DNA of 40,204 nt from Selenomonas sp. WCT3 (GCA_900100835.1 FNCM01000020.1:1-40204); one strand, 5' to 3'; counted from the first letter of the stretch, positions 1-8,255 are shown. A program made the numbers and translations. The notes: generated by a model from the letters alone, not told the origin.

Positions 1-234
1 ATTCAAATAACTGATAACGGCCCGAGTTTTGAGTTCTGCTGTATAAACACGATTGCGTTCACGCGACAAAAAAGCTGAGGGGCCCTCAGATTCGTACTGA
101 TCTATCCAATCGCTAATGGTAGTGATATCTACTTGTAATAATGCTGCTGCTTCACTACGTGTCATTCTACCTGAGAGGCATTTCTGGGTAACTCTGGTTT
201 TCTCTTCTGCTGTTGCTTTTTGCTTATGAGGCAT
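1..234 (-). mobile_element. IS3-family transposase OrfA-like protein, N-terminal part, cut by window edge
   Basis: Reading leftward from an ATG at 234, an open frame of 78 codons runs off the window. It begins MPHKQKATAEEK and contains a helix-turn-helix (SGRMTRSEAAALLQVD, then TTISDWIDQYESEG). This is the layout of the HTH_28/InsE-InsJ type OrfA of IS3/IS150-group elements, which binds the element ends. A GGGGGAG ribosome site lies just before the start. The catalytic OrfB half would lie outside the window, so I cannot tell whether the element is intact. The frame and length were worked out by hand. Confidence 0.7.
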
Positions 235-240
235 GAAAAA

Positions 241-289
241 CTCCCCCTATGATGACAGTTTTATTTTTTACTGTCTCTCATAAGGGGAG
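241..289. repeat. Inverted repeat at the IS end
   Basis: CTCCCCCTATGATGACAG (241-258) faces CTGTCTCTCATAAGGGGAG (271-289) across a T-rich loop, making an imperfect hairpin just upstream of the transposase start. It probably belongs to the end of the IS, as a terminal repeat or a structure limiting read-through. The exact IS boundary cannot be fixed from one end. Confidence 0.5.
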
Positions 290-325
290 CATATCAGTCT
301 ATGGGGATTTGCGTTTTTATTGCTA

Positions 326-426
326 TTATTGGAGTTCCAGCTGAATCAGAAGCGGGTCGTGGTCGCTGACGCGGCCGTGTGCTTCCATGAAGGACGAGTT
401 GACATGGACGATGTCGAACTTGTAAT
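326..426 (-). pseudogene. Displaced 3' end of the secreted nuclease gene
   Basis: This fragment encodes the last 32-33 residues of the nuclease found intact at 3036-4868, including the SDHDPLLIQLELQ ending and the stop (TAA at 328-326). Over 331-426 it matches 3041-3136 at 94 of 96 bases. Counting the last sense codon, three differences separate the copies (CCG/CCA, CTT/CTG, CAA/CAG), and all are synonymous. The weaker match extends left to about 295 and includes half of the nuclease terminator. It has no start or 5' part, so it is not a gene. The orientation matches that of the intact gene, so the two copies form a direct repeat around the cassette at 561-2962. Confidence 0.9.
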
Positions 427-560
427 AGTTTAAAAGGGAAGGGAGATATTAATTTAATTCTAAAATGTGAAAGTTCATTTAAATTCGTATTAAATTAGTT
501 GATTTGGTCAATTTAGAGTGATAGACTAAATTTGTAATTTATAAAGAGGAGGAGATTCAA
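427..560 (+). promoter_or_regulatory. AT-rich leader of the cassette
   Basis: This AT-rich stretch follows the nuclease fragment and precedes the first cassette gene. It contains GTTGATTTGGTCAATTTAG then AGTGATA (498-523), which closely resembles 5267-5291 upstream of the acid phosphatase. The ribosome site AGAGGAGGAG ends about 6 bases before the ATG at 561. I cannot place a convincing -35/-10 pair. Confidence 0.35.
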
Positions 561-1406
561 ATGAAAGTCAAGTTTAGGTTAATTAGTATTATGACGGTGC
601 TTCTGATTGCGCTTATGATGGAGACAGTTTTTGCGGCCAAGGATATCATAAACCGTGGACAACATTACGATGCTAATAGCGCTATGCAAATTATAGCTAA
701 TCATGAAACTTATGCGGATGGTGATAGTGGCAATCCGGCTACGTTCCAAAAAAACATGATTCGTGTAACAGGATATGTGGATAATAAAAATTCTGACTGG
801 TATAAGGTGACGTTACAAGAAGGAAAAAATTACTTAACGAAGATGTCAGGAGCTTTTGTATGCGATATCAAAGATAAAAATGGAAAATCTATATTGTCAG
901 ATGGAGTAAATTTGAGATTTGAAGATAATGGGGATGCTTTTCAAGCCTATGAATTTGATGTACCACAGGCTGGAGATTATTACGTAGTGATTTCAGGTTT
1001 TTCTGGAGCCATGAAAGAATATACTTTTTTAATTGGGAGTCCGGTTTATTTAAGTGAAAATGTTGAATTGAAAGGGGAGAGAATTCATGTATCAAGCGGT
1101 GAAAAATGGAAAATTCCAATGAAAGCAGTGGCTAAAAACATCCCAGAAGATGCATTTGTTGCGGAGATAGTAAACGAAAATGGAGTGGGGATTGCTGATG
1201 TGGATATTATGAATCTTAAGTCAAATTTAAATGTGAGGATTTCATCGTATGAATCAGCGGCAAGGAATATGCTTTCGATGAAAATGTTTGCAAAGTCAGA
1301 GTGGCGGGTAACATACACTGGGAAAAAACGTGATGGAAAAACATTTACCCCGATGCTTGATGTACGGTATATTTACCCCTTGAAAAATGGGTTTGCAATT
1401 AAGTAA
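561..1406 (+). CDS. Secreted protein with a PPC-like beta-sandwich domain, function unknown
   Basis: This is a 281-residue protein with an N-terminal signal peptide (hydrophobic stretch about residues 6-22, cleavage after VFA). Residues about 65-160 look like a bacterial pre-peptidase C-terminal (PPC) type fold: a DWYKVTL strand, a central DIKDKNGKSIL segment, then an aromatic DYYVVISGF strand. PPC domains usually accompany secreted peptidases or adhesins, but no catalytic domain is visible here. Residues 165-281 are not recognised. A strong AGGAGG site supports the start. The gene is more AT-rich than the chromosome around it, which suggests transfer. It is followed after 41 bases by the 504-residue gene and probably forms an operon with it. 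The fold call is by eye. Confidence 0.75.
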   Translation: MKVKFRLISIMTVLLIALMMETVFAAKDIINRGQHYDANSAMQIIANHETYADGDSGNPATFQKNMIRVTGYVDNKNSDWYKVTLQEGKNYLTKMSGAFVCDIKDKNGKSILSDGVNLRFEDNGDAFQAYEFDVPQAGDYYVVISGFSGAMKEYTFLIGSPVYLSENVELKGERIHVSSGEKWKIPMKAVAKNIPEDAFVAEIVNENGVGIADVDIMNLKSNLNVRISSYESAARNMLSMKMFAKSEWRVTYTGKKRDGKTFTPMLDVRYIYPLKNGFAIK

Positions 1407-1447
1407 AAAGAAATTTTTCCGATATACTCTATGAAAGGAGGTTCCTT

Positions 1448-2962
1448 ATGATTACACAATATCGTGGTGCTGTTAATGCTTCGGGGGAGTATCAGTACAT
1501 TACGAATGCTCAGCGGGTGAAGCAGGAAAAGAGTTCTAAAATAAAAGCGGATAACGAGTATACGGATGAGGTATACGAACGGCAAATGTCGACTTGGTAT
1601 ACTGCGTACAAAGATGAAATTGACGAGTTGCGGCATGCATCGAATCCTGGGAATATCCTGTATAATCGCTATAATCAAGGGGATGCGATGCAGGCGAATC
1701 ACGTGGGGAATTTATGGCATTTCCTCTATGATGATGTGGACACGTATGGTGGTTATATAGAGCCAATCCTCAAAGGGGAGCCGTATCGCAGCGGGAAAAT
1801 CGAGGAAGCTGAACAGGGAAGATTTCAGCGGCAGATGGTCAATAAACAGATTCAGAACATATTTGACCAGTCAAAGCTGACGATCCCGAAGGATGTGAAC
1901 TTCTGTATAACCGTTGGGACGGATAATCGGATTCGAGTGACTGCCGATGATGACAATACGGATTTGGCAACTCAGATGGAGCAGGCGTTAAATGCTGATT
2001 CCGATAATGGGAAAGCCTTGTCCGAGCATATGCGCCGGTCAATCTATTTGCCGTGGAGCAATATGACGGATGAAGATCGATATTTGTTGAATAACTGGAA
2101 AAATGAATCACACAGCATGAACTATCGTAATGGATCGCTTTATGATATCTGTGGGCGGCGTCAGTTTGGTGATGGTGAGACTTCGTGGATTCAAGCGGTG
2201 TATGATGAAGTGGGTACTATCGGTGACGCTGACTTCGAGACGCCGGATTGGATGAAAGCCCGCACAGGAAAAGATGGTTTTTGGTCAGATTGTTTGTTAA
2301 AACAGTCTCGGGAAAAGCTGGATTCGCTATTTCAGGATACGGGCGAGATTTCCGGCCTGTTTCAACAGGCGCGCAGTTTGGGCATTGACTTATCGAAATC
2401 CTCCTTTTCCTTGGCGATGGGTATATCGGGGAAGTGGCAGGTCGGTGGTTTGGCGGAGCCAGCATTGGCAACGCCCTTGGGAACGCTGGTCAATCAGTCG
2501 AAGTTGGCGAGGACGCTGCTTCGCAATGTGATGGCCTCAATGCCAGAACAGCGCTATAAACATGAGTTGAGAAATCTTCGGTCGGCTTTTACGGCTGATT
2601 ATTTTATGGGGCTGACAGGGAATAACTTTGGAATAGCCTCTTTTCAGTCGATGATACAGGAAATGCGGTGTATCCCGAAAAAGCAAACACAATTTGCGTG
2701 CACGGGGGTGCCAATCACAGCGGAATTTCAAAATATGGTTATCGATGCCGCCGATTATTTGGAAAAACACGGCGCTGATAAAGGAACCGTTGCTTTCCTG
2801 CGGCAGTTAGGCCATACCGTCTCGGATAAATTAAACGATAATATTGAGTTGGAGTCATACCTCTATTATGGCCTAAGGGACATGGTAGAGGAGGGCTTTG
2901 ATATTGGCGGTGAGAACAGTATCTTATCCATTCGCTACGAAAGTGGGCATTTTGTGATGTAG
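1448..2962 (+). CDS. Uncharacterised 504-residue cassette protein
   Basis: This is a soluble-looking protein without a signal peptide or membrane segment, preceded by a perfect AAAGGAGG site. The N-terminal third is charged and helical with many Tyr, Gln and Glu residues. Around residues 145-190 a segment (IPKDVNFCITVGTDNRIRV, then TADDDNTDLATQMEQAL) vaguely recalls the DUF4885-type proteins of bacilli; that is memory, not a search. The middle (about 300-370) carries a Gly/Leu-rich stretch with SFSLAMGISGKWQVGG. I recognise no catalytic motif. It follows the secreted PPC-like protein and ends at the terminator shared with the nuclease. An effector, toxin or surface-associated role is possible but unsupported. 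Confidence 0.7.
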   Translation: MITQYRGAVNASGEYQYITNAQRVKQEKSSKIKADNEYTDEVYERQMSTWYTAYKDEIDELRHASNPGNILYNRYNQGDAMQANHVGNLWHFLYDDVDTYGGYIEPILKGEPYRSGKIEEAEQGRFQRQMVNKQIQNIFDQSKLTIPKDVNFCITVGTDNRIRVTADDDNTDLATQMEQALNADSDNGKALSEHMRRSIYLPWSNMTDEDRYLLNNWKNESHSMNYRNGSLYDICGRRQFGDGETSWIQAVYDEVGTIGDADFETPDWMKARTGKDGFWSDCLLKQSREKLDSLFQDTGEISGLFQQARSLGIDLSKSSFSLAMGISGKWQVGGLAEPALATPLGTLVNQSKLARTLLRNVMASMPEQRYKHELRNLRSAFTADYFMGLTGNNFGIASFQSMIQEMRCIPKKQTQFACTGVPITAEFQNMVIDAADYLEKHGADKGTVAFLRQLGHTVSDKLNDNIELESYLYYGLRDMVEEGFDIGGENSILSIRYESGHFVM

Positions 2963-2976
2963 GTTAGTTGTGGGCG

Positions 2977-3023
2977 AAAAACTCCCCCATAGATTGGAAA
3001 TATCCAGTCTATGGGGGAGTTTT
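2977..3023. terminator. Bidirectional terminator between cassette and nuclease
   Basis: AAAACTCCCCCATAGA with TGGA pairs with TCCA and GTCTATGGGGGAGTTTT around a short AATA loop. Runs of A and T flank both sides, so it can stop the + strand cassette and the - strand nuclease. The right half is partly repeated at 295-316 in the displaced copy. Confidence 0.85.
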
Positions 3024-3035
3024 GTTTTATGCTGC

Positions 3036-4868
3036 TTACTGGAGTTCCAGCTGAATCAGCAGTGGGTCGTGGTCGCTGACGCGGCCGTGTGCTTCCATGA
3101 AGGACGAGTTGACATGGACGATGTCGAACTTGTAATGTCCTTTGAGGTTGTTGCTGACGATGATGTTGTCGAGAATCTGGTCGTTGCCCTGATAGTAGTA
3201 GGCATAACGGTCGCCAAGGTCATAGTCCTTGATGACGCTTTGCATGTTGTTGCCTTCGAGGGCTTTGATGACCGGTGAGAATTCGAAGTCGTTGAAGTCG
3301 CCCGTTAAGAGGACATTCATATTCGGATTCTGGGCCATGCCTTCGTTGACGAAGTCTTTGATGACTGCGGCAAGTTTGAGGCGTTTGGCCTCGCTCTTTA
3401 ATTGTACCGGCTGATGTTTGCCGTAGAGGCTGTCATCGCCGCGTTTGGAGTTCAGATGGTTAGCCACGATGACAACGTCTTTGCCTTTGAAGGTAAACTG
3501 GGCGGCCAGGGATTTGCGCGTGTTCGCGAACAGCGGATCTTTCGGGGCGATGCGGCCCGGGTTCAGCGTGAGCTGTCCATCCTTCCAGCCCTGCGGGTCA
3601 TTGGCTTTGCCAATCTTGCCCGGTTTCAGCTGGACGCGGTCCGGACGGTAGAAGTAGGCGACGCGGATGTTGGCACCCGGCTGGCCGCCGTCTTCGTTGT
3701 AGTTCGGGTTGATGTTGACGCAGTCATAGGATACGCCCGAGACTTCTTTGATGGCATCGGTCAGGCGTTTGGCGCTCTTGGTGGCGTCGCTGTTGCCGCT
3801 GTCAACCGGGCCGTCGTCGTCCTGCAATTCGAGAACCGTGATGATGTCGGGCAGCTTGAGGTCGTTCGTAATGGACTGAGCCAGCCGTTTGACCTTGCTG
3901 TCCGGCGTTTTGGCCGGATTGGCCGAGAAGTTTTCGATATTGTAGGAAGCAACCAGCAGCTTGTTTTCATCGGGGACGATGGTGGTTTTTTCCGGCTGCA
4001 GGCCGCCATCGATGAGGCGCGGCATTTGGTTCATGCGCGTATTTACTTTATAGACGCCGAAGCCGTAGGTTACGACACCGGTTACGTCGCCGTCGAGCCG
4101 GTCACCGGCTTTGGTGATGTAGCTTTTCGCATTGCCGCCTTGCATCGCCAGGCAGATTTTCTCAGGATGCATATCCTCGGCCGTAATCGAAAGGCCGCCG
4201 GAGTTGTTGAAGGGGCCCTCATGCGTGGCAGGAACCACGTAGATTTCGCCATAGCGCTGTGGCCCGAGGATGCGCGGTTTCTCTACCGTTACCCGCATGC
4301 CTTCGAGGGATTCCCAGAAGTCCAGAGCGTCGTGGTCCGGGTTAAACACCGTCATGCCGTCGCTGTCGATGACTTTGCGGGGAATCTGGCGGTCCTTGTC
4401 GAGGATAACGGGAGCGGGAAGCTCCTTGCGGCCGAGCTGACGCACCTTGCTGGCTTTGATCTCGGTAATGGTGAGGTCGGTTTCCTCTTTGCCGCGGTAT
4501 CCGGGGCCGTAGAATTCCGTGACCTCGCCGTCGACGGAGACATAGTCGCCGATGCCGGCGCTGGTATTCGGAGCATAAACCATGATGCCGTCCGAGGTCT
4601 TGTCGTTGCCGTCGCCGTCATCCTGGATGAAGAAGACGCTTTCGCTCTGGCGGAAGGTAATGACGCCGCGGACATCTTTTACGGTTTTTCCATTATAGGG
4701 AGAAATATGTCCCCCTCCCTGGATGTCGCCAATATGAGCGATCTGTGTCTGCTGAGCCGCAGATACGATGTTGGGACTCCATGGAAAATCACTGGGCATC
4801 CACAATCCGGCACCGGTCAACATCATCGCTGCTAAACCCGCGCGCAAACAATTCTTTTTCGAAAACAT
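3036..4868 (-). CDS. Secreted ExeM/NucH-type endonuclease (endonuclease/exonuclease/phosphatase fold)
   Basis: This 610-residue exported protein has a signal peptide (about 1-38, ending VSAA). Residues about 40-130 (PYNGKTVKDVRGVITF, then FFIQDDGDGNDKTSDGI) form the OB-fold typical of YhcR/ExeM nucleases, and a second beta domain follows. The EEP catalytic domain occupies about 300-610, with LLVASYNIENF, an acidic ITVLELQDDDG, IVANHLNSKRGDD, LLTGDFNDF and the terminal SDHDPL (D599, H600). Family members are metal-dependent extracellular DNases that use DNA as a phosphate or nucleoside source. The start follows GAAAGGTGG. The divergent neighbours are phosphatases and nucleotidases, which fits the same role. 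Its last 32-33 codons are duplicated at 326-426. Confidence 0.9.
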   Translation of the reverse strand: MFSKKNCLRAGLAAMMLTGAGLWMPSDFPWSPNIVSAAQQTQIAHIGDIQGGGHISPYNGKTVKDVRGVITFRQSESVFFIQDDGDGNDKTSDGIMVYAPNTSAGIGDYVSVDGEVTEFYGPGYRGKEETDLTITEIKASKVRQLGRKELPAPVILDKDRQIPRKVIDSDGMTVFNPDHDALDFWESLEGMRVTVEKPRILGPQRYGEIYVVPATHEGPFNNSGGLSITAEDMHPEKICLAMQGGNAKSYITKAGDRLDGDVTGVVTYGFGVYKVNTRMNQMPRLIDGGLQPEKTTIVPDENKLLVASYNIENFSANPAKTPDSKVKRLAQSITNDLKLPDIITVLELQDDDGPVDSGNSDATKSAKRLTDAIKEVSGVSYDCVNINPNYNEDGGQPGANIRVAYFYRPDRVQLKPGKIGKANDPQGWKDGQLTLNPGRIAPKDPLFANTRKSLAAQFTFKGKDVVIVANHLNSKRGDDSLYGKHQPVQLKSEAKRLKLAAVIKDFVNEGMAQNPNMNVLLTGDFNDFEFSPVIKALEGNNMQSVIKDYDLGDRYAYYYQGNDQILDNIIVSNNLKGHYKFDIVHVNSSFMEAHGRVSDHDPLLIQLELQ

Positions 4869-5372
4869 TGCCTTAGGCCACCTTTCAATTATTCTTTATT
4901 AGTTGATACCATTATAAAGGTCACATGTCCTGATAAACAAGGACATGTGACCTTTTTGTCGTGATTGAAATCACTGTGAAAATTATTTATTATTCTTGAG
5001 TCGAAAAAAATACGTCTCATTATTGGAAGAAAACGATAAAACAGGATATGCAGCTGAAAGAAAAATGAAAAAACGGTAAACCAATATGAACTATAAGGGA
5101 CACGTGACCTTTTTTAACGATAAGAAACAAGATATACTTTGACTTGTAAACGATAATTCGTCTGAAAACTCCAAACAAAATCAACAATATGAATAGAACG
5201 ACGCAGATGAAAACTGCTCTCATTTACAGAGTTACAATTGGCTGACGGACAGGGAACATGGAAACTGTTGACAAGTCAATTTAGGGTGATAATGAAGAGG
5301 ATTGAGAAAATCGGCTATTCATAATGGCGAGGTTGGGATGAGTGTTTCAGGGATGTTTAGGGGGAATAGGTA
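4869..5372. promoter_or_regulatory. Divergent control region between nuclease and acid phosphatase
   Basis: These 504 bases hold no gene. A TATAAT on the minus strand (4916-4911) is a likely -10 for the nuclease. A perfect 16-bp dyad (4916-4955) abuts it, and a third copy of its motif lies near 5097-5109. Close to the phosphatase, TTGACAAGTCAA (5268-5279) and GATAAT (5288-5293) form a small dyad plus a -10-like box, but the TTGACA to GATAAT spacing is only 14, so I do not call it a standard promoter. Confidence 0.55.
4916..4955. promoter_or_regulatory. Perfect 16-bp dyad, candidate operator
   Basis: AAAGGTCACATGTCCT (4916-4931) and its exact complement AGGACATGTGACCTTT (4940-4955) flank an 8-base loop. 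It sits directly upstream of the nuclease -10 box. A T-run follows only on the + strand, where no gene ends, so an operator is more likely than a terminator. Both arms carry GGTCACATGTCC, and a variant GGGACACGTGACC occurs at 5097-5109. Confidence 0.55.
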
Positions 5373-6278
5373 ATGAAATTCTTGAGCAAGAAGAAGAGTT
5401 TGCTGATTGCTGCGGCAATGAGTGTATCCTTTATCGCTGCGCCGCTCACGCCAAGCTATGCGTCAGAGGCACCGCAGGGCTACACCCAGCAGGACCTCAA
5501 CGATGAGATGATCATGGCTGTTGCGTGGATGCAGAACTCGGCCGAGTACCGCGAACTTTGCTATCAGGCATACAACGTCGCACTCGATCGGGTAGTAAAA
5601 GCCGTCGCTCATCACAAAAAAGGCGACAAACCGCTGGCTATCGTCCTCGATGCTGACGAAACGGTACTGGACAACAGCGCGTTTGAGGCTGGTCTCATCG
5701 GTACGGGCAACAGTTACAGCAATGCCACCTGGAAAGAATGGTGCGATGCTGGGGTAGCAAGAGCAATGCCGGGCGCTGCTGAGTATCTGCAGGCCGTCGA
5801 TAAGCTCGGTGTAGAGATCTTCTACGCTTCGAACCGCAGCCTCAAGGATCATTACGAAAGCTCGGTACGCAACTTCAAGAAAATCGGCTTCCCGCAGGCT
5901 GATCGCAAGCACATGATTTTCAAAGCGGATTCCAGCAACAAGCAGGCTCGCTTCGATCAGGTCATGAAAGACTACAATGTTGTCGTATTCATGGGCGATA
6001 ACGCAGGCGATCTGCCAATCGGTACCTATCATAAGAGCCAGGAAGAGCGCAACGCTCTGGTTGACAAATACAAAGATGAATTCGGCAAACGCTTCATCGC
6101 CTTCCCGAATCCGACCTACGGCGATTGGGAATCGGCTCTGAAGAAGGATAAGGGTTCCTATTGGGCACTGAACAATAAAGAGAAGAGCGATGTCCGCCGT
6201 GATTCGCTGCGCACGTGGCGTCCGGTCAAGACTGCCCAGGACAAAGAAAACACGAAACCAGGCAACGAACAGAAGTAA
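5373..6278 (+). CDS. Exported HAD acid phosphatase / 5'-nucleotidase (e(P4)-like, class C)
   Basis: This 301-residue enzyme has a Sec signal peptide (about 1-30, ending SYA). HAD motif I is VLDADETVLDN, with nucleophile D93 and acid D95. Motif II is FYASNR (S153), and motif III is VVFMGDNAGDL (D209, D213). This is the DDDD pattern of class B/C acid phosphatases such as lipoprotein e(P4), which dephosphorylate nucleotides in the periplasm or at the surface. Unlike e(P4) there is no lipobox Cys, so it is probably released or periplasmic. A GGGGGAA site precedes the ATG. Thirty bases separate it from the barrel protein gene, so the two are probably co-transcribed. Its exact substrate is not readable from sequence. 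Confidence 0.9.
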   Translation: MKFLSKKKSLLIAAAMSVSFIAAPLTPSYASEAPQGYTQQDLNDEMIMAVAWMQNSAEYRELCYQAYNVALDRVVKAVAHHKKGDKPLAIVLDADETVLDNSAFEAGLIGTGNSYSNATWKEWCDAGVARAMPGAAEYLQAVDKLGVEIFYASNRSLKDHYESSVRNFKKIGFPQADRKHMIFKADSSNKQARFDQVMKDYNVVVFMGDNAGDLPIGTYHKSQEERNALVDKYKDEFGKRFIAFPNPTYGDWESALKKDKGSYWALNNKEKSDVRRDSLRTWRPVKTAQDKENTKPGNEQK

Positions 6279-6307
6279 TTGATACTTGAGAAGAAGGAGA
6301 ATTTATC

Positions 6308-7387
6308 ATGAAAAAATCTGCAAAACTTTCCCTTGCCCTCGCACTGATGATGGGCACCACGGCCGGCGTCAACATGGTAGCACCGAGCTCTGCCAGCGCA
6401 GAGATTTCCGATAAGTTCCGCATGGAACTCAATGGCGTTATCTCCAATTACTCGGATAAAGATAATGCTGGCGGTTACACGGTTAAGGATAATTATGGTA
6501 AAGATAAATATAAGCACAATCATTGGAATAATTATGGCCGTCTGCAGCTGAATTATTTCGTTGATAAAGATACGAAATTCCAGGCTCGTTTGCACAGTGA
6601 TTTTGATGGTGTTGCTGAGTATGGTAAAAATACGAATACGAAACATGCATATTTTGACCAGTTGTTTATCCAGCAGAAGTTCCGTAAAGCTAATATCACG
6701 GGTATCCTTGGTAAGAAGGGTGCATATTTGGGGCAAGGCATGACGTTTAATTCCTCGGGCAATTTGACGGGCGCACAGGTTTCCTTTGGTAATTGGTATG
6801 ACCCGCAGTGCCTCCAGATTATTTATGGTGATCGTGATGGCGGTGACCGTGTCCTCGCGTTCAATGCAACGAAGGATATTGTTAAGAATTGGCAGGTATC
6901 TGTGCTGAATCTTAATGTTAATAGTGAGTATGCAGAGAATAAATACAATAAGTTTAGAATTTGGTCCTTTGGGTCCAAAATCAAAACTCCAGGTGTAACG
7001 TTTGTGGGTGAGTATGCACACAATGCTTCGGATAAGATGCGTCCAGCAGACTCTTCTTCGGCAGCACGTAAAGGTTGGTATGTCGAAGCATATACGGGGC
7101 CGACCAGCGATATGACGTCTGGTTTGCCACTTCAGAAACCGGGTACCCAGGTCTGGTCTCTGAAATATCAGGACCTTGGTAAAGGTGCTCAGTATGTACA
7201 TAACCCGACCTTCATTGATGATGCTCGCGGATTCAAACTTACTTATGGTTATGTAATCAAGAAAGGTGTATCCACGGATATCTCGGTTGCTCGCGTAAAG
7301 GATAAAGGTTTGAGCGATTATAAGGATCCGGCAAACGGGAAATGGAAGACGCAGGTTATTGCAGAGCTTGCATTCAAACTTCGCTAA
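6308..7387 (+). CDS. Outer-membrane beta-barrel (porin-like) protein
   Basis: This 359-residue protein has a signal peptide (about 1-32, ending ASA). The rest is a run of alternating amphipathic strands rich in Tyr, Asn and Gly (ELNGVISNY, GRLQLNYFV, FQARLHSDFD), ending in VIAELAFKLR, consistent with a barrel of about 16 strands. It lacks the SLH anchor of the large porin at 25589. Placed between a nucleotidase-type phosphatase and a phospholipase/nuclease-type enzyme, it may let phosphate or nucleosides through the outer membrane; that is inference. The inner part is clearly more AT-rich than its neighbours, as often seen in surface proteins exchanged between strains. Start supported by GAAGGAGA. 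Confidence 0.75.
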   Translation: MKKSAKLSLALALMMGTTAGVNMVAPSSASAEISDKFRMELNGVISNYSDKDNAGGYTVKDNYGKDKYKHNHWNNYGRLQLNYFVDKDTKFQARLHSDFDGVAEYGKNTNTKHAYFDQLFIQQKFRKANITGILGKKGAYLGQGMTFNSSGNLTGAQVSFGNWYDPQCLQIIYGDRDGGDRVLAFNATKDIVKNWQVSVLNLNVNSEYAENKYNKFRIWSFGSKIKTPGVTFVGEYAHNASDKMRPADSSSAARKGWYVEAYTGPTSDMTSGLPLQKPGTQVWSLKYQDLGKGAQYVHNPTFIDDARGFKLTYGYVIKKGVSTDISVARVKDKGLSDYKDPANGKWKTQVIAELAFKLR

Positions 7388-7469
7388 TTTGTAAATATTA
7401 GATTCCGGTGGGCGGGAGCAGGAGGTTTCTGCCCTGCCGGTAAGGTTCTTCTGTTTAGGAGGAAATAGA

Positions 7470-8255
7470 ATGAAATTCGGTAAGAAATCAAAACTTTTGA
7501 TTATCCCGGCTATGCTGGCTTCGTTTGGCACGCTGTCGTTGGCGCCGCTGACGGCAGAGGCTTGGACGGACCAGACTCACATGGCTATCGAGCGTGCGGC
7601 AGGTCTTTCGAGCTATCAGAATGCCTGCGCACCGGATGTTTCCAAGACGGTGTCGGCTATCAACAAGCTCAAGAAAAACGACGGTCAGGGGCATTTCTTT
7701 GATGCCAGCAAGCCGCCAACGCGTAAAGATGTCGAAGAGCAGCTCGAGATGATTGGTCAGGGCCGTGACGATTCGCCGGATGGCTGGATTCTCGGCGCCA
7801 TCATCAACGCTACGCGCAAATCCAAGGCTTGGACGGAGATGGGCCGTTTCGACGACTACAACTATGCGATCCTTGGCCACTACTGCGGCGATCTCTCGAT
7901 GCCGATGCATATGTCGGTCTATGATGATTTCAACAAGAAACATCATCTGAACATCGACCAGACGCTCAATCGCAGTGATGTGAAATACGATGTCGACGGT
8001 GTTCCTTTGATTACGAAGGAAATGACGGTGGATGACAGCGTCCGCTTCAACAGCGAGGATGAAATCATCGACTACATGTTGAAGATTGCCAATGAGTCCT
8101 TTGAGCTTGCGCAGAAGCTGCGCGCTGAGGACCGTGAGCTGACGCACGAGGAAGCCATCCAGCGCGTCAACCGCTCGGCTACGTTCTTCCGTGCCATCAT
8201 GCGCTACTGCGGCAAGAACATCACCGATGATGAATTGGTAAAATACGTCAAATAA
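7470..8255 (+). CDS. Exported zinc phospholipase C / S1-P1 nuclease-family enzyme
   Basis: This 261-residue protein has a signal peptide ending TAEA, so predicted cleavage leaves Trp32 as the first mature residue (WTDQTHMAI). In this superfamily the N-terminal Trp amino group and backbone bind zinc. Further ligands fit: H37, the motif LGHYCGDLSMPMH (H137, D141, H147), and GHFFD near residue 75. Members cleave either phospholipids (Bacillus PLC) or single-stranded nucleic acid (S1/P1). The HYxGDxxxPxH motif is shared, so sequence alone leaves the substrate open. Among nucleotidases and a DNase, a nuclease or phosphate-releasing role is natural. AGGAGGAAA precedes the start. A GC-rich imperfect hairpin lies in the 82-base gap upstream. 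Confidence 0.85.
   Translation: MKFGKKSKLLIIPAMLASFGTLSLAPLTAEAWTDQTHMAIERAAGLSSYQNACAPDVSKTVSAINKLKKNDGQGHFFDASKPPTRKDVEEQLEMIGQGRDDSPDGWILGAIINATRKSKAWTEMGRFDDYNYAILGHYCGDLSMPMHMSVYDDFNKKHHLNIDQTLNRSDVKYDVDGVPLITKEMTVDDSVRFNSEDEIIDYMLKIANESFELAQKLRAEDRELTHEEAIQRVNRSATFFRAIMRYCGKNITDDELVKYVK

Noticed and set aside
3402..4835. Open frame of 477 codons opposite the nuclease gene
   Set aside because: It mirrors the strong codon bias of the nuclease, has no ribosome site or recognisable domain, and reads as a Val/Ala-rich shadow.
5268..5293. TTGACA with GATAAT as the phosphatase promoter
   Set aside because: The spacing of 14 bases is too short for a normal sigma-70-type promoter; kept only as part of a shared block.
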